64,000 bases of DNA from Balneola sp039962805 (GCA_039962805.1 JBDVIC010000011.1:186001-250000); one strand, 5' to 3'. Shown: positions 1 through 9,546, counted from the first letter of the stretch. Notes: a model not told the origin generated them from the letters alone. A program made the numbers and translations.

Positions 1-434
1 TTGGTATGGCTGTGGCACTTGGTGAAGGTGGCGAAGGCGGATTGATTGTACCTGTAATGAAGAAAGCTCAACAAAAGAATTTAGTTGGTCTTGCGGAAGC
101 AGTGAATGAAGTAGCTACCAAAGCTAGAAGTAAAAAACTTAGCCCTGATGATCTAGTTGGCGGAACCATTACTTTAACGAATTACGGTAGTGTTGGAAAT
201 ATCATGGGTACACCAATTATCAACCAACCACAGGTTGCAATTATTGGTACCGGTGCCATCGAGAAAAAGCCTGTTGTTCTGGAAACAGAAGCTGGCGACG
301 TAATTGCTATCAGACAGATGATGTACTTGTCAATGAGTTACGATCACAGAATAATTGATGGTGCACATGGTGGAGCATTCTTGAATAGAATCAAGCAGAT
401 TCTTCAGAGCTTCGATATGGATCGTTCAGTTTAG
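1..434 (+). CDS. 2-oxoacid dehydrogenase E2 acyltransferase, C-terminal part
   Basis: The gene enters from the left edge, so only about the last 144 residues are seen. They form the end of the CoA-dependent acyltransferase (catalytic) domain of a dihydrolipoamide acyltransferase, which moves the acyl group from lipoyl-lysine to CoA. The active-site motif DHRIIDGA lies about 20 residues before the C-terminus, with the catalytic His and Asp in place. The conserved stretch GGTITLTNYGSVG, typical of E2 proteins, is also present. Lipoyl and E1/E3-binding domains would lie upstream, outside the window. Pyruvate, 2-oxoglutarate and branched-chain complexes cannot be told apart from this piece. A strong terminator follows 95 bases after the stop, separating it from panC. 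Confidence 0.9.
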   Translation, partial: GMAVALGEGGEGGLIVPVMKKAQQKNLVGLAEAVNEVATKARSKKLSPDDLVGGTITLTNYGSVGNIMGTPIINQPQVAIIGTGAIEKKPVVLETEAGDVIAIRQMMYLSMSYDHRIIDGAHGGAFLNRIKQILQSFDMDRSV

Positions 435-528
435 TAAATTATTATCCAGAGAATACTCTGAAGGGTTTTCACCCGCTACTAGCTGTGTAGATCCTTCGCT
501 ATCACTCTGAATAACTTCAAGTTTAATG

Positions 529-554
529 GAGACGCTAGATCAGCGTCTCTTTTT
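529..554 (+). terminator. Rho-independent terminator after the E2 gene
   Basis: A perfect 8-bp stem (GAGACGCT with AGCGTCTC) closes a 5-base loop and runs into a T-rich tail at 550-554. It lies between the E2 stop and the panC start at 563, so panC probably begins a new transcript or depends on read-through. Confidence 0.85.
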
Positions 555-562
555 ATCTCTAG

Positions 563-1414
563 ATGAAAACAGTAGAATCCATATCAGAAATCCGTGAGCT
601 AGTAGATCGGCTCAAAAAAGATGGAAAAAGAGTTGCCTTTGTTCCTACCATGGGAGCTTTGCATGACGGACATCTTTCTTTAATCAAAATGGCACACAAA
701 CATGCTGATGCCATCGTTGTTTCTATATATGTAAATCCTGAGCAATTTGCACCGCATGAGGATTTTGGCACTTATCCCAGAACTATCGAAGCAGATCTTA
801 AACTGTGTGAGCAAGAGAACGTTGATGTTGTTTTTATGCCCGATACTGAAACAATGTATGGTGCTAATAAAAAGTACTTCAGCATCGGAATTGAAGAGCT
901 AAATGAACATCTCGATGGCGGAAGTCGCCCTGGTTATTTTCAAGGAATTGCCCTCGTTGTAAATAAGCTATTCAATATTGTGAATCCGGATTTGGCTGTA
1001 TTTGGCCAAAAAGATTATCAGCAGTTTAGGATTATTGAGCAGATGGTAAACGAGTTCAATCATAATGTTGAACTGCTAATGGCGCCTATTGGAAGAGCAG
1101 AAGATGGATTGGCATTGAGCAGTCGAAATGCCTATCTGTCTGAAGAAGAAAGGTCTTTGGCTCCCAACTTGTATAAAGTGTTATCACATGTTGCACAACA
1201 GGTTAAAAATGGAGAAACAAAGCCAAGTTCAATAATTTCACATCAGCAAGCCGAGTTGAAAGCAAAGGGGTTCAAAAATGATTATCTTTCTGTGTATTCG
1301 TTAGATACTTTACAACCCGTTGAACATCTTTCTGAAGACAATAAATATGTTATAGCAATTGCAGCATATTTAGGCAAAACAAGATTGATAGATAACTTAA
1401 TAATTGAAATTTGA
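563..1414 (+). CDS. panC: Pantothenate synthetase
   Basis: This enzyme condenses pantoate and beta-alanine with ATP to make pantothenate, the precursor of coenzyme A, in the cytosol. At 283 residues it has the usual family length. The ATP-binding PTMGALHDGH motif lies near residues 28-37, FGQKD at 147-151, and the KMSKS-like LSSRN at 185-189. The ATG start is fixed by the terminator just upstream and by alignment of the N-terminus (MKTVESISEIRE) with the family. panD follows after 11 bases, so the two genes for the last steps of pantothenate synthesis form one operon. Identification rests on motifs clear enough to leave little doubt. Confidence 0.97.
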   Translation: MKTVESISEIRELVDRLKKDGKRVAFVPTMGALHDGHLSLIKMAHKHADAIVVSIYVNPEQFAPHEDFGTYPRTIEADLKLCEQENVDVVFMPDTETMYGANKKYFSIGIEELNEHLDGGSRPGYFQGIALVVNKLFNIVNPDLAVFGQKDYQQFRIIEQMVNEFNHNVELLMAPIGRAEDGLALSSRNAYLSEEERSLAPNLYKVLSHVAQQVKNGETKPSSIISHQQAELKAKGFKNDYLSVYSLDTLQPVEHLSEDNKYVIAIAAYLGKTRLIDNLIIEI

Positions 1415-1425
1415 GGTTATAAGCA

Positions 1426-1854
1426 ATGCAAATAACCATGTTTAAGTCGAAATTACACCAAATGGTGGTTACAGAAGCTAACCTTATGTATGAGGGAAGT
1501 ATAACCATCGACCAAGATCTTTTGGACGCTGCCAATCTGCTTCCATACGAAAAAGTCCAGGTTGTAAATATCACCAACGGTTCTAGATTAGAAACCTATA
1601 CTATCCCGGGAGAAAGAGGAAGCCGTATATGTTGTTTGAACGGCGCTGCAGCTCGACTAACCCAAATTGGCGATCGTGTTATTATAATTAGTTATGCAGA
1701 CATGACTCCTGAAGAGGCTAAATCTCATAAACCAACCGTAGTTATTGTTGATGAGAATAATGATCCAAAGCAGATCATTGATGAAACTAACTACGCTTCT
1801 TCATACGATCTAAAATCGGGATTGCTAGATAATACATTGATAGATGAAGAGTAG
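1426..1854 (+). CDS. panD: Aspartate 1-decarboxylase proenzyme
   Basis: PanD decarboxylates L-aspartate to beta-alanine, the substrate of the adjacent PanC. It is a pyruvoyl enzyme made as a proprotein that cleaves itself between Gly24 and Ser25. Counting from the chosen ATG, the YEGS motif puts Gly and Ser exactly at 24 and 25, which supports this start. The conserved ERGSRI and NGAAARL segments follow. At 142 residues it is slightly longer than the usual 126 or so, the extra length being a C-terminal tail. It is the second gene of the panCD operon. Confidence 0.96.
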   Translation: MQITMFKSKLHQMVVTEANLMYEGSITIDQDLLDAANLLPYEKVQVVNITNGSRLETYTIPGERGSRICCLNGAAARLTQIGDRVIIISYADMTPEEAKSHKPTVVIVDENNDPKQIIDETNYASSYDLKSGLLDNTLIDEE

Positions 1855-1874
1855 TATTTAATCGGTTAAATACT
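1853..1874 (+). terminator. Hairpin overlapping the panD stop
   Basis: A perfect 9-bp inverted repeat (AGTATTTAA with TTAAATACT, 4-base loop) starts inside the panD stop codon. The stem is AT-rich and no T-run follows, so it may stabilise the 3' end or end transcription only weakly. Confidence 0.4.
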
Positions 1875-2051
1875 GCTTATCGGTTAGTTTAACTCGCATC
1901 ATTTTATCACAATTCTCTTTTTTGAGTAGTAAAATTGGCTATCTAAGTAAAACACTATACCTTTCTGCTCATTTCAAAAATTAACGCTATTAATATCGGG
2001 CTTGTACAACGTGACGAATGGTTACTATTTAATTAACACCTCCTCTTATTC

Positions 2052-4289
2052 ATGAATATCCCTTTTGTGAATAAAGCTCCTAAAGCTGAGAGTGTATTAG
2101 CTAGTTCTAAAGAAGGTTTGGGAACATTTGGTGGTGTATTTACACCTTCCATCCTTACTATTCTTGGCGTTATAATGTACCTTCGTTTTGGATGGGTAGT
2201 TGGAAATGTCGGGCTCATTGGCACGTTAATTATTGTTACCCTTTCTACAGCAATCACCTTTTTAACGGCCCTTTCCATTGCCTCTATTGCTACTGATCAA
2301 AGAGTTCGAGGGGGTGGCGCTTATTACATGATAAGTCGCTCTCTGGGAATAGAATCCGGAGGAGCTATTGGAATCCCGCTTTATATAGCTCAAGCACTTT
2401 CGGTTGCTCTTTATACCGTTGGTTTTGCGGAAAGTGTTATCCAGGTTTTTCCGATGCTCAATTTTAAAGTTGTGGGACTTGTTACCACTATTCTCGTTAC
2501 TGTTCTTGCATTGGTTTCAGCTAAAACAGCAATAAGAGCTCAGTATTTTATCATGTTTGGTATAGTACTTTCTTTGCTTTCTCTCTTTTTTGGTAAGCCA
2601 ATTGAGCCGACAGAAATTGAGATGTGGGGAGCTGCTGAACGTAATTCTGAACCTTTTTGGGTTGTTTTCGCAGTGTTCTTCCCGGCTGTAACAGGCATCA
2701 TGGCGGGAGTAAATATGAGTGGTGACCTCAAAGATCCCAGCAAATCAATACCATTCGGAACATTTGCCGCTGTAGGAGTCGGCTACCTTATTTATATGGG
2801 ACTTCCCATTTTATTAGCAAATCGAGCCGATGCTTCTACATTGATTGAAGATCCTCTGATTATGCGACAAATGTCATATTGGGGAGACGCAATTCTGATT
2901 GGAGTTTGGGGAGCTACCTTATCTAGTGCATTAGGCAGTATCTTGGGTGCACCTCGCGTTTTACAAGCATTGGCCAGAGATAGAGTTCTTCCTAAATGGA
3001 TGAGCTTTTTGGGGCAAGGCTCCGGTGACGACGACGCTCCTAGAATGGGTACTATTGTTACTTTAGGCGTCGCTTTAGCCGCAGTCTATTTCGGAAACCT
3101 GAATCTTATTGCCCCTGTTCTCACCATGTTTTTCCTTACCACTTATGGGGTGCTTAATATAACTGCAGGAATAGAACGTATATTAGGTAGCCCTTCTTTC
3201 CGCCCTAATTTTAAAGTCCACTGGTTTTTCTCTATTACTGGAGCATTAGGCTGTATTGCCGTAATGTTTCTTATAAATGCCACAGCAACTATTATCGCAT
3301 TTATTTTTGTGTTGCTAATCTATTTTTGGCTAGAACGACGAGAATTAGAATCAACTTGGGGGGATGTTCGTCGAGGAATCTGGATGGCGATTACCCGAGC
3401 CGGTCTGCTGAGAATACGCATGGAAGAAGATGCCAAAACGTGGCGGCCAAATCCTTTGGTTTTATCTGGGGCGCCCACTAAGCGTTGGCACTTGATCGAT
3501 CTTGCCTCTTCCATTACTCATAACAGAGGATTACTGACTGTTTCTACCGTCATCACTAATGATAAGATGTCAGCAGACCACCAAAATGTAATGGAAGGTA
3601 ATATCAGGGAATTTTTATCTAAGCGTGGTATTCAAGGTCTCGTTAAGGTGATTACTGCAAACGATCCTTTTAAAGGAGGAGAGCGACTAGTAGAAGCTTA
3701 TGGGCTTGGTGCGTTGGTTCCAAACACTATTATTCTTGGTGATAGCGAAAATGAAGCTATTAGAGAAGATTATTGCCAGATGATCTCAAGGTTTAATAAG
3801 CTTCAAAGAAATGTACTGATCGTTCATGACGACAAGGATAGAGGCTTTGGCAATAAAAAAAGAATTGATATTTGGTGGGGTGGGTTAAAAGGTAATGGCG
3901 GCTTGATGATGATCTTGGGCTATCTGTTAAAAACAAGTCGCAACTGGTATGATGCCGAAGTTTATCTGAAAATGGTTGTTAATTCTGAAAAGGGAGCAGA
4001 GGATGCTCAAAAAAATCTCTCAGAAATTAGCCGTAAGCTCCGAACCGGCTCAAAAGTAGAGGTCATAGTTTCTAATGGTCGTTCCTTCGACGAAATTCTT
4101 CACGAATCTTCTCAAGAGACAGATCTTATTTTTATGGGAATGGCTGAACCTGATGAAAAATTCTTGGAGTACTATGGGAATATTCAAAAGAGGTTAAAAG
4201 GTCTTCCCACTACTATTTTGGTACTTGCCGGAGAAGAAATTTCGTATGGAGAGGTTTTATACCAACAAGACGAGTTTCAAGAAGATTGA
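2052..4289 (+). CDS. SLC12-like cation-chloride cotransporter (APC superfamily)
   Basis: This 745-residue inner-membrane transporter resembles the animal NKCC/KCC family. Its N-terminal half (about 25-450) is an amino-acid-permease-fold core. It carries the LGVIMYLRFGWVVGN stretch of TM1 and the RVRGGGAYYMISRSLG stretch, both typical of cation-chloride cotransporters. The C-terminal 270 residues or so are soluble and match the position of the SLC12 regulatory domain; ILGDSE and LIFMGMAEPDE recall a universal-stress-like fold. Family members couple chloride transport to Na+ and/or K+, so a role in ion and volume balance is plausible in a marine bacterium. Substrate ions cannot be read from sequence. 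It appears monocistronic, followed by a 99-base gap. Confidence 0.85.
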   Translation: MNIPFVNKAPKAESVLASSKEGLGTFGGVFTPSILTILGVIMYLRFGWVVGNVGLIGTLIIVTLSTAITFLTALSIASIATDQRVRGGGAYYMISRSLGIESGGAIGIPLYIAQALSVALYTVGFAESVIQVFPMLNFKVVGLVTTILVTVLALVSAKTAIRAQYFIMFGIVLSLLSLFFGKPIEPTEIEMWGAAERNSEPFWVVFAVFFPAVTGIMAGVNMSGDLKDPSKSIPFGTFAAVGVGYLIYMGLPILLANRADASTLIEDPLIMRQMSYWGDAILIGVWGATLSSALGSILGAPRVLQALARDRVLPKWMSFLGQGSGDDDAPRMGTIVTLGVALAAVYFGNLNLIAPVLTMFFLTTYGVLNITAGIERILGSPSFRPNFKVHWFFSITGALGCIAVMFLINATATIIAFIFVLLIYFWLERRELESTWGDVRRGIWMAITRAGLLRIRMEEDAKTWRPNPLVLSGAPTKRWHLIDLASSITHNRGLLTVSTVITNDKMSADHQNVMEGNIREFLSKRGIQGLVKVITANDPFKGGERLVEAYGLGALVPNTIILGDSENEAIREDYCQMISRFNKLQRNVLIVHDDKDRGFGNKKRIDIWWGGLKGNGGLMMILGYLLKTSRNWYDAEVYLKMVVNSEKGAEDAQKNLSEISRKLRTGSKVEVIVSNGRSFDEILHESSQETDLIFMGMAEPDEKFLEYYGNIQKRLKGLPTTILVLAGEEISYGEVLYQQDEFQED

Positions 4290-4388
4290 TAATTTCTGTA
4301 AAAACAGCCTGTTTGTAAAACTATTTTGCTAGTAGGTTCGTCTAACTCTAAATCCGTATTATTAGGGGAACTTTAATACATATTTATT

Positions 4389-5651
4389 ATGCAAAAGAAA
4401 TTTATAGCACCTATTGCCTTGGTACTTTCTTTAGTTGTTTTATGGATCGTATTTGGAGGAAATAATGATGAAGTCATGGAACTTTATACTTCGCCTCGTC
4501 AAGGTGAATTTTCTGTTCAAGTAATTAGCACCGGAGAACTTCGGGCAAAAAACTCTACCGAAATAAAAGGACCCCAAGGGGTTAGGGATTTTCGTATTAA
4601 CAACATGAAAATTCAGCGTTTAATACCAGAAGGTAGTGTGGTTCAGAAAGGAGACTTTGTTGCCGAATTAGACCGCTCTCCAATTTTAGCTAAAATGCAG
4701 GACGCCCAACTTGAAGTTCAACAAGCTCAATCACAAGTAACACAAGCTCAGTTAGATAGTACACTTACGCTCTCACAAGCGCGCGACAATCTTATAAATC
4801 TGGAATACGCACTCGAAGAAAGACAGATTGCTGTTGATCAATCTCAGTATGAATCTCCTGCCGTGCAAAGACAAGCAGTCATCGAACTTGATAAATCAAA
4901 ACGAACTCTTTCTCAGGAAAAAAAGAATTATCAGACCAAAGTAAAACAGGCCGTAGCTAAAATTAGTGAAATTGAAGCAGAACTCACTAAGAAGCAAAAT
5001 GAGCTCAATAAAATTCAGGCGTTGATGGGAGAGTTTACTGTATACGCACCTGATAAAGGAATGGTAATTTATAAGAGAAGCTGGAATGGGCAAAAAACTA
5101 CTGTTGGAGAAGAAGTAAGTGCTTGGAATCCTATTGTTGCTGAATTACCTGATTTTACGGTTATGGAATCGTTGACTTACGTAAATGAAATTGACATCCA
5201 AAAAGTGAAAGAAGGGCAAAAAGTTATAGTTGGTTTAGATGCTGTTCAAGGAAAGATCTTAGATGGAACCGTTACCGGTGTTGCTAATATTGGAGAGCAA
5301 AGACCAAATTCTGATTCCAAAGTTTACGAGGTTATTATTGAAATAGCCGGTACAGACAGTTTACTTCGTCCGGCAATGACAACAAGTAATGAGATCCTTG
5401 TTGACAAACTTGATAATGCCATTTCTATCCCATTGGAGACTATTCATGCGCAAGACTCATTAAGTTTTGTGTTTGTGAAAGATGGACTTGGAGCTAAAAT
5501 GCAACAAGTGGAATTGGGATTGATCAATGAGAATGAGGCGGTAATTCATCGAGGAATTTCGATGGATGATCGACTTTACCTTTCTATGCCTGAAGATACT
5601 TCAGGGATCAGCAAGAGCTATCTGCAAGACGATATCACCTCAAACAACTAA
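4389..5651 (+). CDS. HlyD/MacA-type periplasmic adaptor subunit
   Basis: A 420-residue membrane fusion protein that would link an inner-membrane transporter to a TolC-type channel. One N-terminal membrane anchor spans about residues 7-24. A barrel-sandwich half follows (IPEGSVVQKGDFVAELD, lipoyl-like), then a long helical hairpin rich in Gln, Lys and Glu at about 80-215, the second lipoyl half (VYAPDKGMVIYK) and the beta-barrel. It is the first gene of an adaptor-permease-TolC operon; the permease start follows after 9 bases. The architecture is that of MacA-like adaptors, which usually work with an ABC permease of the MacB kind, as the next gene suggests. Cargo is unknown. Confidence 0.88.
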   Translation: MQKKFIAPIALVLSLVVLWIVFGGNNDEVMELYTSPRQGEFSVQVISTGELRAKNSTEIKGPQGVRDFRINNMKIQRLIPEGSVVQKGDFVAELDRSPILAKMQDAQLEVQQAQSQVTQAQLDSTLTLSQARDNLINLEYALEERQIAVDQSQYESPAVQRQAVIELDKSKRTLSQEKKNYQTKVKQAVAKISEIEAELTKKQNELNKIQALMGEFTVYAPDKGMVIYKRSWNGQKTTVGEEVSAWNPIVAELPDFTVMESLTYVNEIDIQKVKEGQKVIVGLDAVQGKILDGTVTGVANIGEQRPNSDSKVYEVIIEIAGTDSLLRPAMTTSNEILVDKLDNAISIPLETIHAQDSLSFVFVKDGLGAKMQQVELGLINENEAVIHRGISMDDRLYLSMPEDTSGISKSYLQDDITSNN

Positions 5652-5660
5652 TGGTATATC

Positions 5661-7019
5661 GTGCTTCAAAAAATACTTTATAATTTTGATATAGCTATTG
5701 AAGCTATTCGCAGAAACAAGTTACGCGCGCTTTTAACTTCATTAGGTATCATATTTGGCGTAGGATCTGTTATCGCCATGTTAGCTATAGGAACGGGTGC
5801 TCAGCAGGAAGTTCTTGCACAAATGCAGCTACTAGGAACTAATAATGTAATTATACAGCCCGTCATCAAACAAGAAGAAGGCGCTGTTGATGAAGAGGCC
5901 GGCAACGAAGAGCCAAACCGTTTTTCTCCCGGCTTAACCCTTGAAGATCTGAAAAGTATACAGTCTGTTCTTCCGGAGATAGAATATGTAAGTCCCGAAA
6001 TACTTTATGAGACTAACTTTATTCGGAATGCACGAATGCGTACCGGCAAGCTAGTTGGTGTAAATGATGATTACTTTAATATTAATAACTTTGAAATCAT
6101 TGACGGCTCCAATTTCTCAGAAACTCAAATTGAAAGCTCCTCTCCAGTTTGTATTATTGGCTACGATGTACGATCTAAGTTTTTCGCTGGCCAAGATCCC
6201 ATTGGCAAAAAGATCAAAGTTGGTCACCTTTGGCTTACAGTAGTTGGTGTGCTTAAAAAGCGAGAATTAAGTACAGAAAGTATCGAAAGTTTAGGGATTC
6301 GAAATTACAATCTTGATATTTTTTCTCCGGCAACTACTGTTTTACTTCGCTTTAAAAACAGAGCATTGGTAACCAAACAAGACTTGGGCGGCGGTAGCTC
6401 TACTGTAATGTTTGGTGGAGGTATGATGATAAGTAGAAGTAGTTCAAATAGCGGTGGAGACCCAAATTACAACCAGCTTGATAAACTGATTGTACGTGTA
6501 AGCGACACTCGGTTTAGTGTACCAATAGCTGAAGTGCTTTCCAGAATGCTAAAACGTCGACATAATGATGTTGTTGATTTTGAAATTATTGTACCTGAGC
6601 AACTACTTCAGCAGGAGCAGCGTACCAAAAGGATCTTCAATATTGTTCTCTCCTCCATTGCTTCCATTTCTTTAATTGTTGGTGGTATTGGAATCATGAA
6701 TATTATGCTTGCCTCCGTAGTTGAACGATACAGAGAAATTGGCGTTCGAATGGCCGTAGGAGCGCAAAAGAAAGACATTGAGCTTCAGTTTTTAACGGAA
6801 GCCCTCACCATTAGTATTACCGGTGGAATATTGGGAATTATGCTCGGGATGCTTTTCAGTTTCGCTATTGAGGCTACCGCAGATATAGCCACTATTGTAA
6901 CTCCTAGCTCAATTTTCATTTCGTTTGGTGTAGCTCTTTTAATAGGAGTTATCTTCGGATTTTTCCCTGCTAAACGAGCTGCTCAACAAGATCCAGTACA
7001 CGCATTAAGACATGAATAA
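5661..7019 (+). CDS. MacB-like ABC transporter permease (FtsX domain), no ATPase domain
   Basis: A 452-residue permease: one N-terminal membrane helix in the LRALLTSLGIIFGVGSVIAM segment, a large periplasmic MacB core domain, then three C-terminal FtsX-type helices with the GGIGIMNIMLASVVERYREIG signature. MacB itself carries a fused ATPase of about 230 residues. This protein has none, so a separate LolD-type ATPase must be supplied from elsewhere in the genome. The start is GTG at 5661; an ATG at 5651 is out of frame. The gene overlaps the TolC gene by 8 bases, indicating translational coupling. Such transporters export peptides, lipids or siderophores through the adaptor and TolC. Confidence 0.88.
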   Translation: MLQKILYNFDIAIEAIRRNKLRALLTSLGIIFGVGSVIAMLAIGTGAQQEVLAQMQLLGTNNVIIQPVIKQEEGAVDEEAGNEEPNRFSPGLTLEDLKSIQSVLPEIEYVSPEILYETNFIRNARMRTGKLVGVNDDYFNINNFEIIDGSNFSETQIESSSPVCIIGYDVRSKFFAGQDPIGKKIKVGHLWLTVVGVLKKRELSTESIESLGIRNYNLDIFSPATTVLLRFKNRALVTKQDLGGGSSTVMFGGGMMISRSSSNSGGDPNYNQLDKLIVRVSDTRFSVPIAEVLSRMLKRRHNDVVDFEIIVPEQLLQQEQRTKRIFNIVLSSIASISLIVGGIGIMNIMLASVVERYREIGVRMAVGAQKKDIELQFLTEALTISITGGILGIMLGMLFSFAIEATADIATIVTPSSIFISFGVALLIGVIFGFFPAKRAAQQDPVHALRHE

Positions 7020-8481
7020 ACGATTATTACTTCCACTCTTTGTTTTCCTTCTTTGTGGCATTACCTCGATTAATGCTCAAACAACACGAACTTTAAGTCT
7101 TGAAGAAAGCATAGAAATAGCAAAAGACAATAGCCCTTTATCGCGAGCTGCAACTTTTAGTCTTGTTGCTTCAAAATGGAGATATAAATCTTTTCGTGCT
7201 GATTTACTTCCAAGCTTAGATCTAAACGGTAACATTCCTAATTACAGACTTGGAACGCAAACGGTTAATACAACGAGCGGTATTCAAAATGTAAACTTCA
7301 ATAACTCTAATGCGAATATTGGAGCCTCGATTAACCAAGCTATTTTGCCAACCGGTGGTACTGTTTCTATAACATCCGGCTTAAATCGACTTGGTATTTT
7401 TAAAGGGGAAAACAGATACGAATGGTCAAGTACTCCTATCAGTATTGTATATAATCAACCTTTATTTCAATACAACAGTCTAAAATGGAGAAATAAAATT
7501 GAGCCCCTGCGTTTCAAAATTGCAGAGAAACAATTTGTCGAAGACATGGAAGACCTTTCTTTCACAGTAACTCAAGGGTTTTTTGATGTACTAATTTCCA
7601 AAATCAATGTAGAAATTGCCGACTTAAATGTTACGGTAAACGACTCTATCTACAATATTTCTAAAGGCCGATTTGAAGTAGGTAATTTAGCTGAAAACGA
7701 TCTTCTACAAACAGAACTTGCCTACCGAAATGCGGAAGCATCCTTAACTAATGCTAAATTAAATTATCAGAGAGCCGAAGAGAACTTTAAAGCTTTATTA
7801 GGTATTGAAGATGAAGTTATCATAGAAATAGAAGCGCCGGAAACCGCTCCTGATATAGCCTTAGATTTTGATAAAGCATTTGCTTTAGCTCTGGAAAACA
7901 ATAGTCAGTCGCTTCAATTTAGACTTGATGAGATCCAAGCTAATCAAGCTTACGATCAAGCTAAAAGAAGTGGTAGTTTCACAGCAAACTTACGCGCCGA
8001 ATACGGATTGAATGACACCGCCATTGATTTTGTCGATGTATATGACAATCCAGGAGATTTAAAATCTTTCAATATTGGTTTTCAGATTCCGATTTTTAAT
8101 TGGGGTAAAAACATGGCGCAGGTTAAAGCTGCTCGAAATCAACAATTAGCAACCGCAAATAACATTGAATATCAACGTTTACAGTTTGAGTTAAGCGTTA
8201 GAAGTACTGTTCGGGAATTTGATCTTCTTAAAGGACAAGTTGAGCTGGCTGAAACATCTGATGAAATAGCTCAGCGCCGTTATGAGGTTGCAAAAAACCG
8301 ATATCTTATTGGTAAAATCGACATTACAAACTTGTTCATTGCTCAAAATGAAAAGGATAGCGCCCGCCGGAATTATATTCAGTCTTTACGCAATTATTGG
8401 ACGGGGTATTTCAATCTTCGTCGTTTAACATTGTATGATTTTGAAGAAGACATGCCAATCTTTCACGAAATAGATCTGTAA
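7012..8481 (+). CDS. TolC family outer membrane efflux protein
   Basis: A 489-residue outer membrane factor. A clear signal peptide occupies residues 1-23, ending SINAQ. Two related halves follow, each with long helices (for example LAENDLLQTELAYRNAEASL and the matching C-terminal VAKNRYLIGKIDITNLFIAQ), as expected for the TolC helical barrel. The start codon lies inside the end of the permease gene. Together with the two upstream genes it would form a trans-envelope exporter whose ATPase is not encoded locally. Confidence 0.92.
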   Translation: MNKRLLLPLFVFLLCGITSINAQTTRTLSLEESIEIAKDNSPLSRAATFSLVASKWRYKSFRADLLPSLDLNGNIPNYRLGTQTVNTTSGIQNVNFNNSNANIGASINQAILPTGGTVSITSGLNRLGIFKGENRYEWSSTPISIVYNQPLFQYNSLKWRNKIEPLRFKIAEKQFVEDMEDLSFTVTQGFFDVLISKINVEIADLNVTVNDSIYNISKGRFEVGNLAENDLLQTELAYRNAEASLTNAKLNYQRAEENFKALLGIEDEVIIEIEAPETAPDIALDFDKAFALALENNSQSLQFRLDEIQANQAYDQAKRSGSFTANLRAEYGLNDTAIDFVDVYDNPGDLKSFNIGFQIPIFNWGKNMAQVKAARNQQLATANNIEYQRLQFELSVRSTVREFDLLKGQVELAETSDEIAQRRYEVAKNRYLIGKIDITNLFIAQNEKDSARRNYIQSLRNYWTGYFNLRRLTLYDFEEDMPIFHEIDL

Positions 8482-8498
8482 ATTTATTAGGTATTTTT

Positions 8499-8540
8499 TT
8501 CGGTAGATTCTTTCAATTTGCTACATTCCAATCTACCGAA
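8499..8540. repeat. Perfect 11-bp inverted repeat upstream of the TPR lipoprotein
   Basis: TTCGGTAGATT (8499-8509) and AATCTACCGAA (8530-8540) are exact reverse complements with a 20-base spacer. A T-run precedes rather than follows the stem, so this is not a standard terminator for the tolC gene. It could be an operator or an mRNA leader hairpin for the gene starting at 8556. Confidence 0.5.
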
Positions 8541-8555
8541 ATTAATTCCTTTATC

Positions 8556-9476
8556 ATGAGATCCTCTTTTTTAGTTTTTATCCTTATTGCATTCATCAAT
8601 TGTTCATCACCAAAAAATGAACAGACTTCCTTACCAGATGGTGTTCAAGCCATTTCATTATTAGGAGATACATTACGAACAGCTTCTGCAACATTGCCCA
8701 GTGCATTAGAAGTAAGAATAGATTCCCTGATTGCAGATGCAGAATCACGAAACTCTTCTACTGAAGCCTTGATCTGGGAAGCTCGACTTTTAGGCTATCA
8801 TGGCGAATACCGAGATGCAATTTCATTACTATCGGAAGGATTGGAATCTGATCCGGAAAATCCAGAGTTATACAGACATCGAGGGCACAGATATCTTTCC
8901 GTTAGAGAATTCGATCTGGCAATAAAAGATTTCGAAAAAGCTGCTGAGCTAATTGAAGGGACAGAAGACATTGTGGAGCAAGATGGTTTACCTAATGCAT
9001 TAAATAAGCCAACCAGTAGCTTACATACTAATATTTGGTACCATTTAGGCTTGGGGTATTATGTAACCGGCCAGTATGAAAAAGCCCAAAATGCATACAC
9101 AGAATGTATTGATGCCAGTACCAATGATGATATGATGGTAGCGTCTATGTATTGGTACTACATGAGTTTACGCCGTGACGGTCAAGACGAGTTAGCCGGT
9201 AAAGTTATAGAATCTATAGAATCTGAAATGGACATCATTGAAAATGATGGATATCATAAACTGCTACTTGTGTTCAAAGGTGAGTTCGACCCAAATATGC
9301 TTTTGGAAGAATCTAGTGACCCACTAAGTGATGCTACTACAGGTTATGGAATTGGAAATTGGCATTACATCAATGGCAGAACAGACCGCGCAAATGAAGT
9401 ATGGCAAGGAGTTTATGAGGCCGGTAACTGGGCTTCATTTGGTTTTATTGCCAGTGAAGCAGAACTAGCTAACTAG
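8556..9476 (+). CDS. TPR-repeat lipoprotein
   Basis: A 306-residue secreted protein. The N-terminus is hydrophobic and ends in a lipobox-like FINC at about residues 14-17; Asn at -1 is unusual, so lipidation is likely but not certain. The body contains tetratricopeptide-type helices, for example LLGYHGEYRDAISLLSEGL and HRGHRYLSVREFDLAIKDFE, and again LGYYVTGQYEKAQNAYTECI. TPR proteins are protein-binding scaffolds, and the ligand is unknown. It stands alone, ending in a convergent arrangement with the M14 peptidase gene. Confidence 0.75.
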   Translation: MRSSFLVFILIAFINCSSPKNEQTSLPDGVQAISLLGDTLRTASATLPSALEVRIDSLIADAESRNSSTEALIWEARLLGYHGEYRDAISLLSEGLESDPENPELYRHRGHRYLSVREFDLAIKDFEKAAELIEGTEDIVEQDGLPNALNKPTSSLHTNIWYHLGLGYYVTGQYEKAQNAYTECIDASTNDDMMVASMYWYYMSLRRDGQDELAGKVIESIESEMDIIENDGYHKLLLVFKGEFDPNMLLEESSDPLSDATTGYGIGNWHYINGRTDRANEVWQGVYEAGNWASFGFIASEAELAN

Positions 9477-9546
9477 CTTTAGCTTATCCAGCTCAAAACA
9501 CTGGTTAGTCCTTTAGCCAATAAGAGTGCAAGTATTTTTGTAAAAC

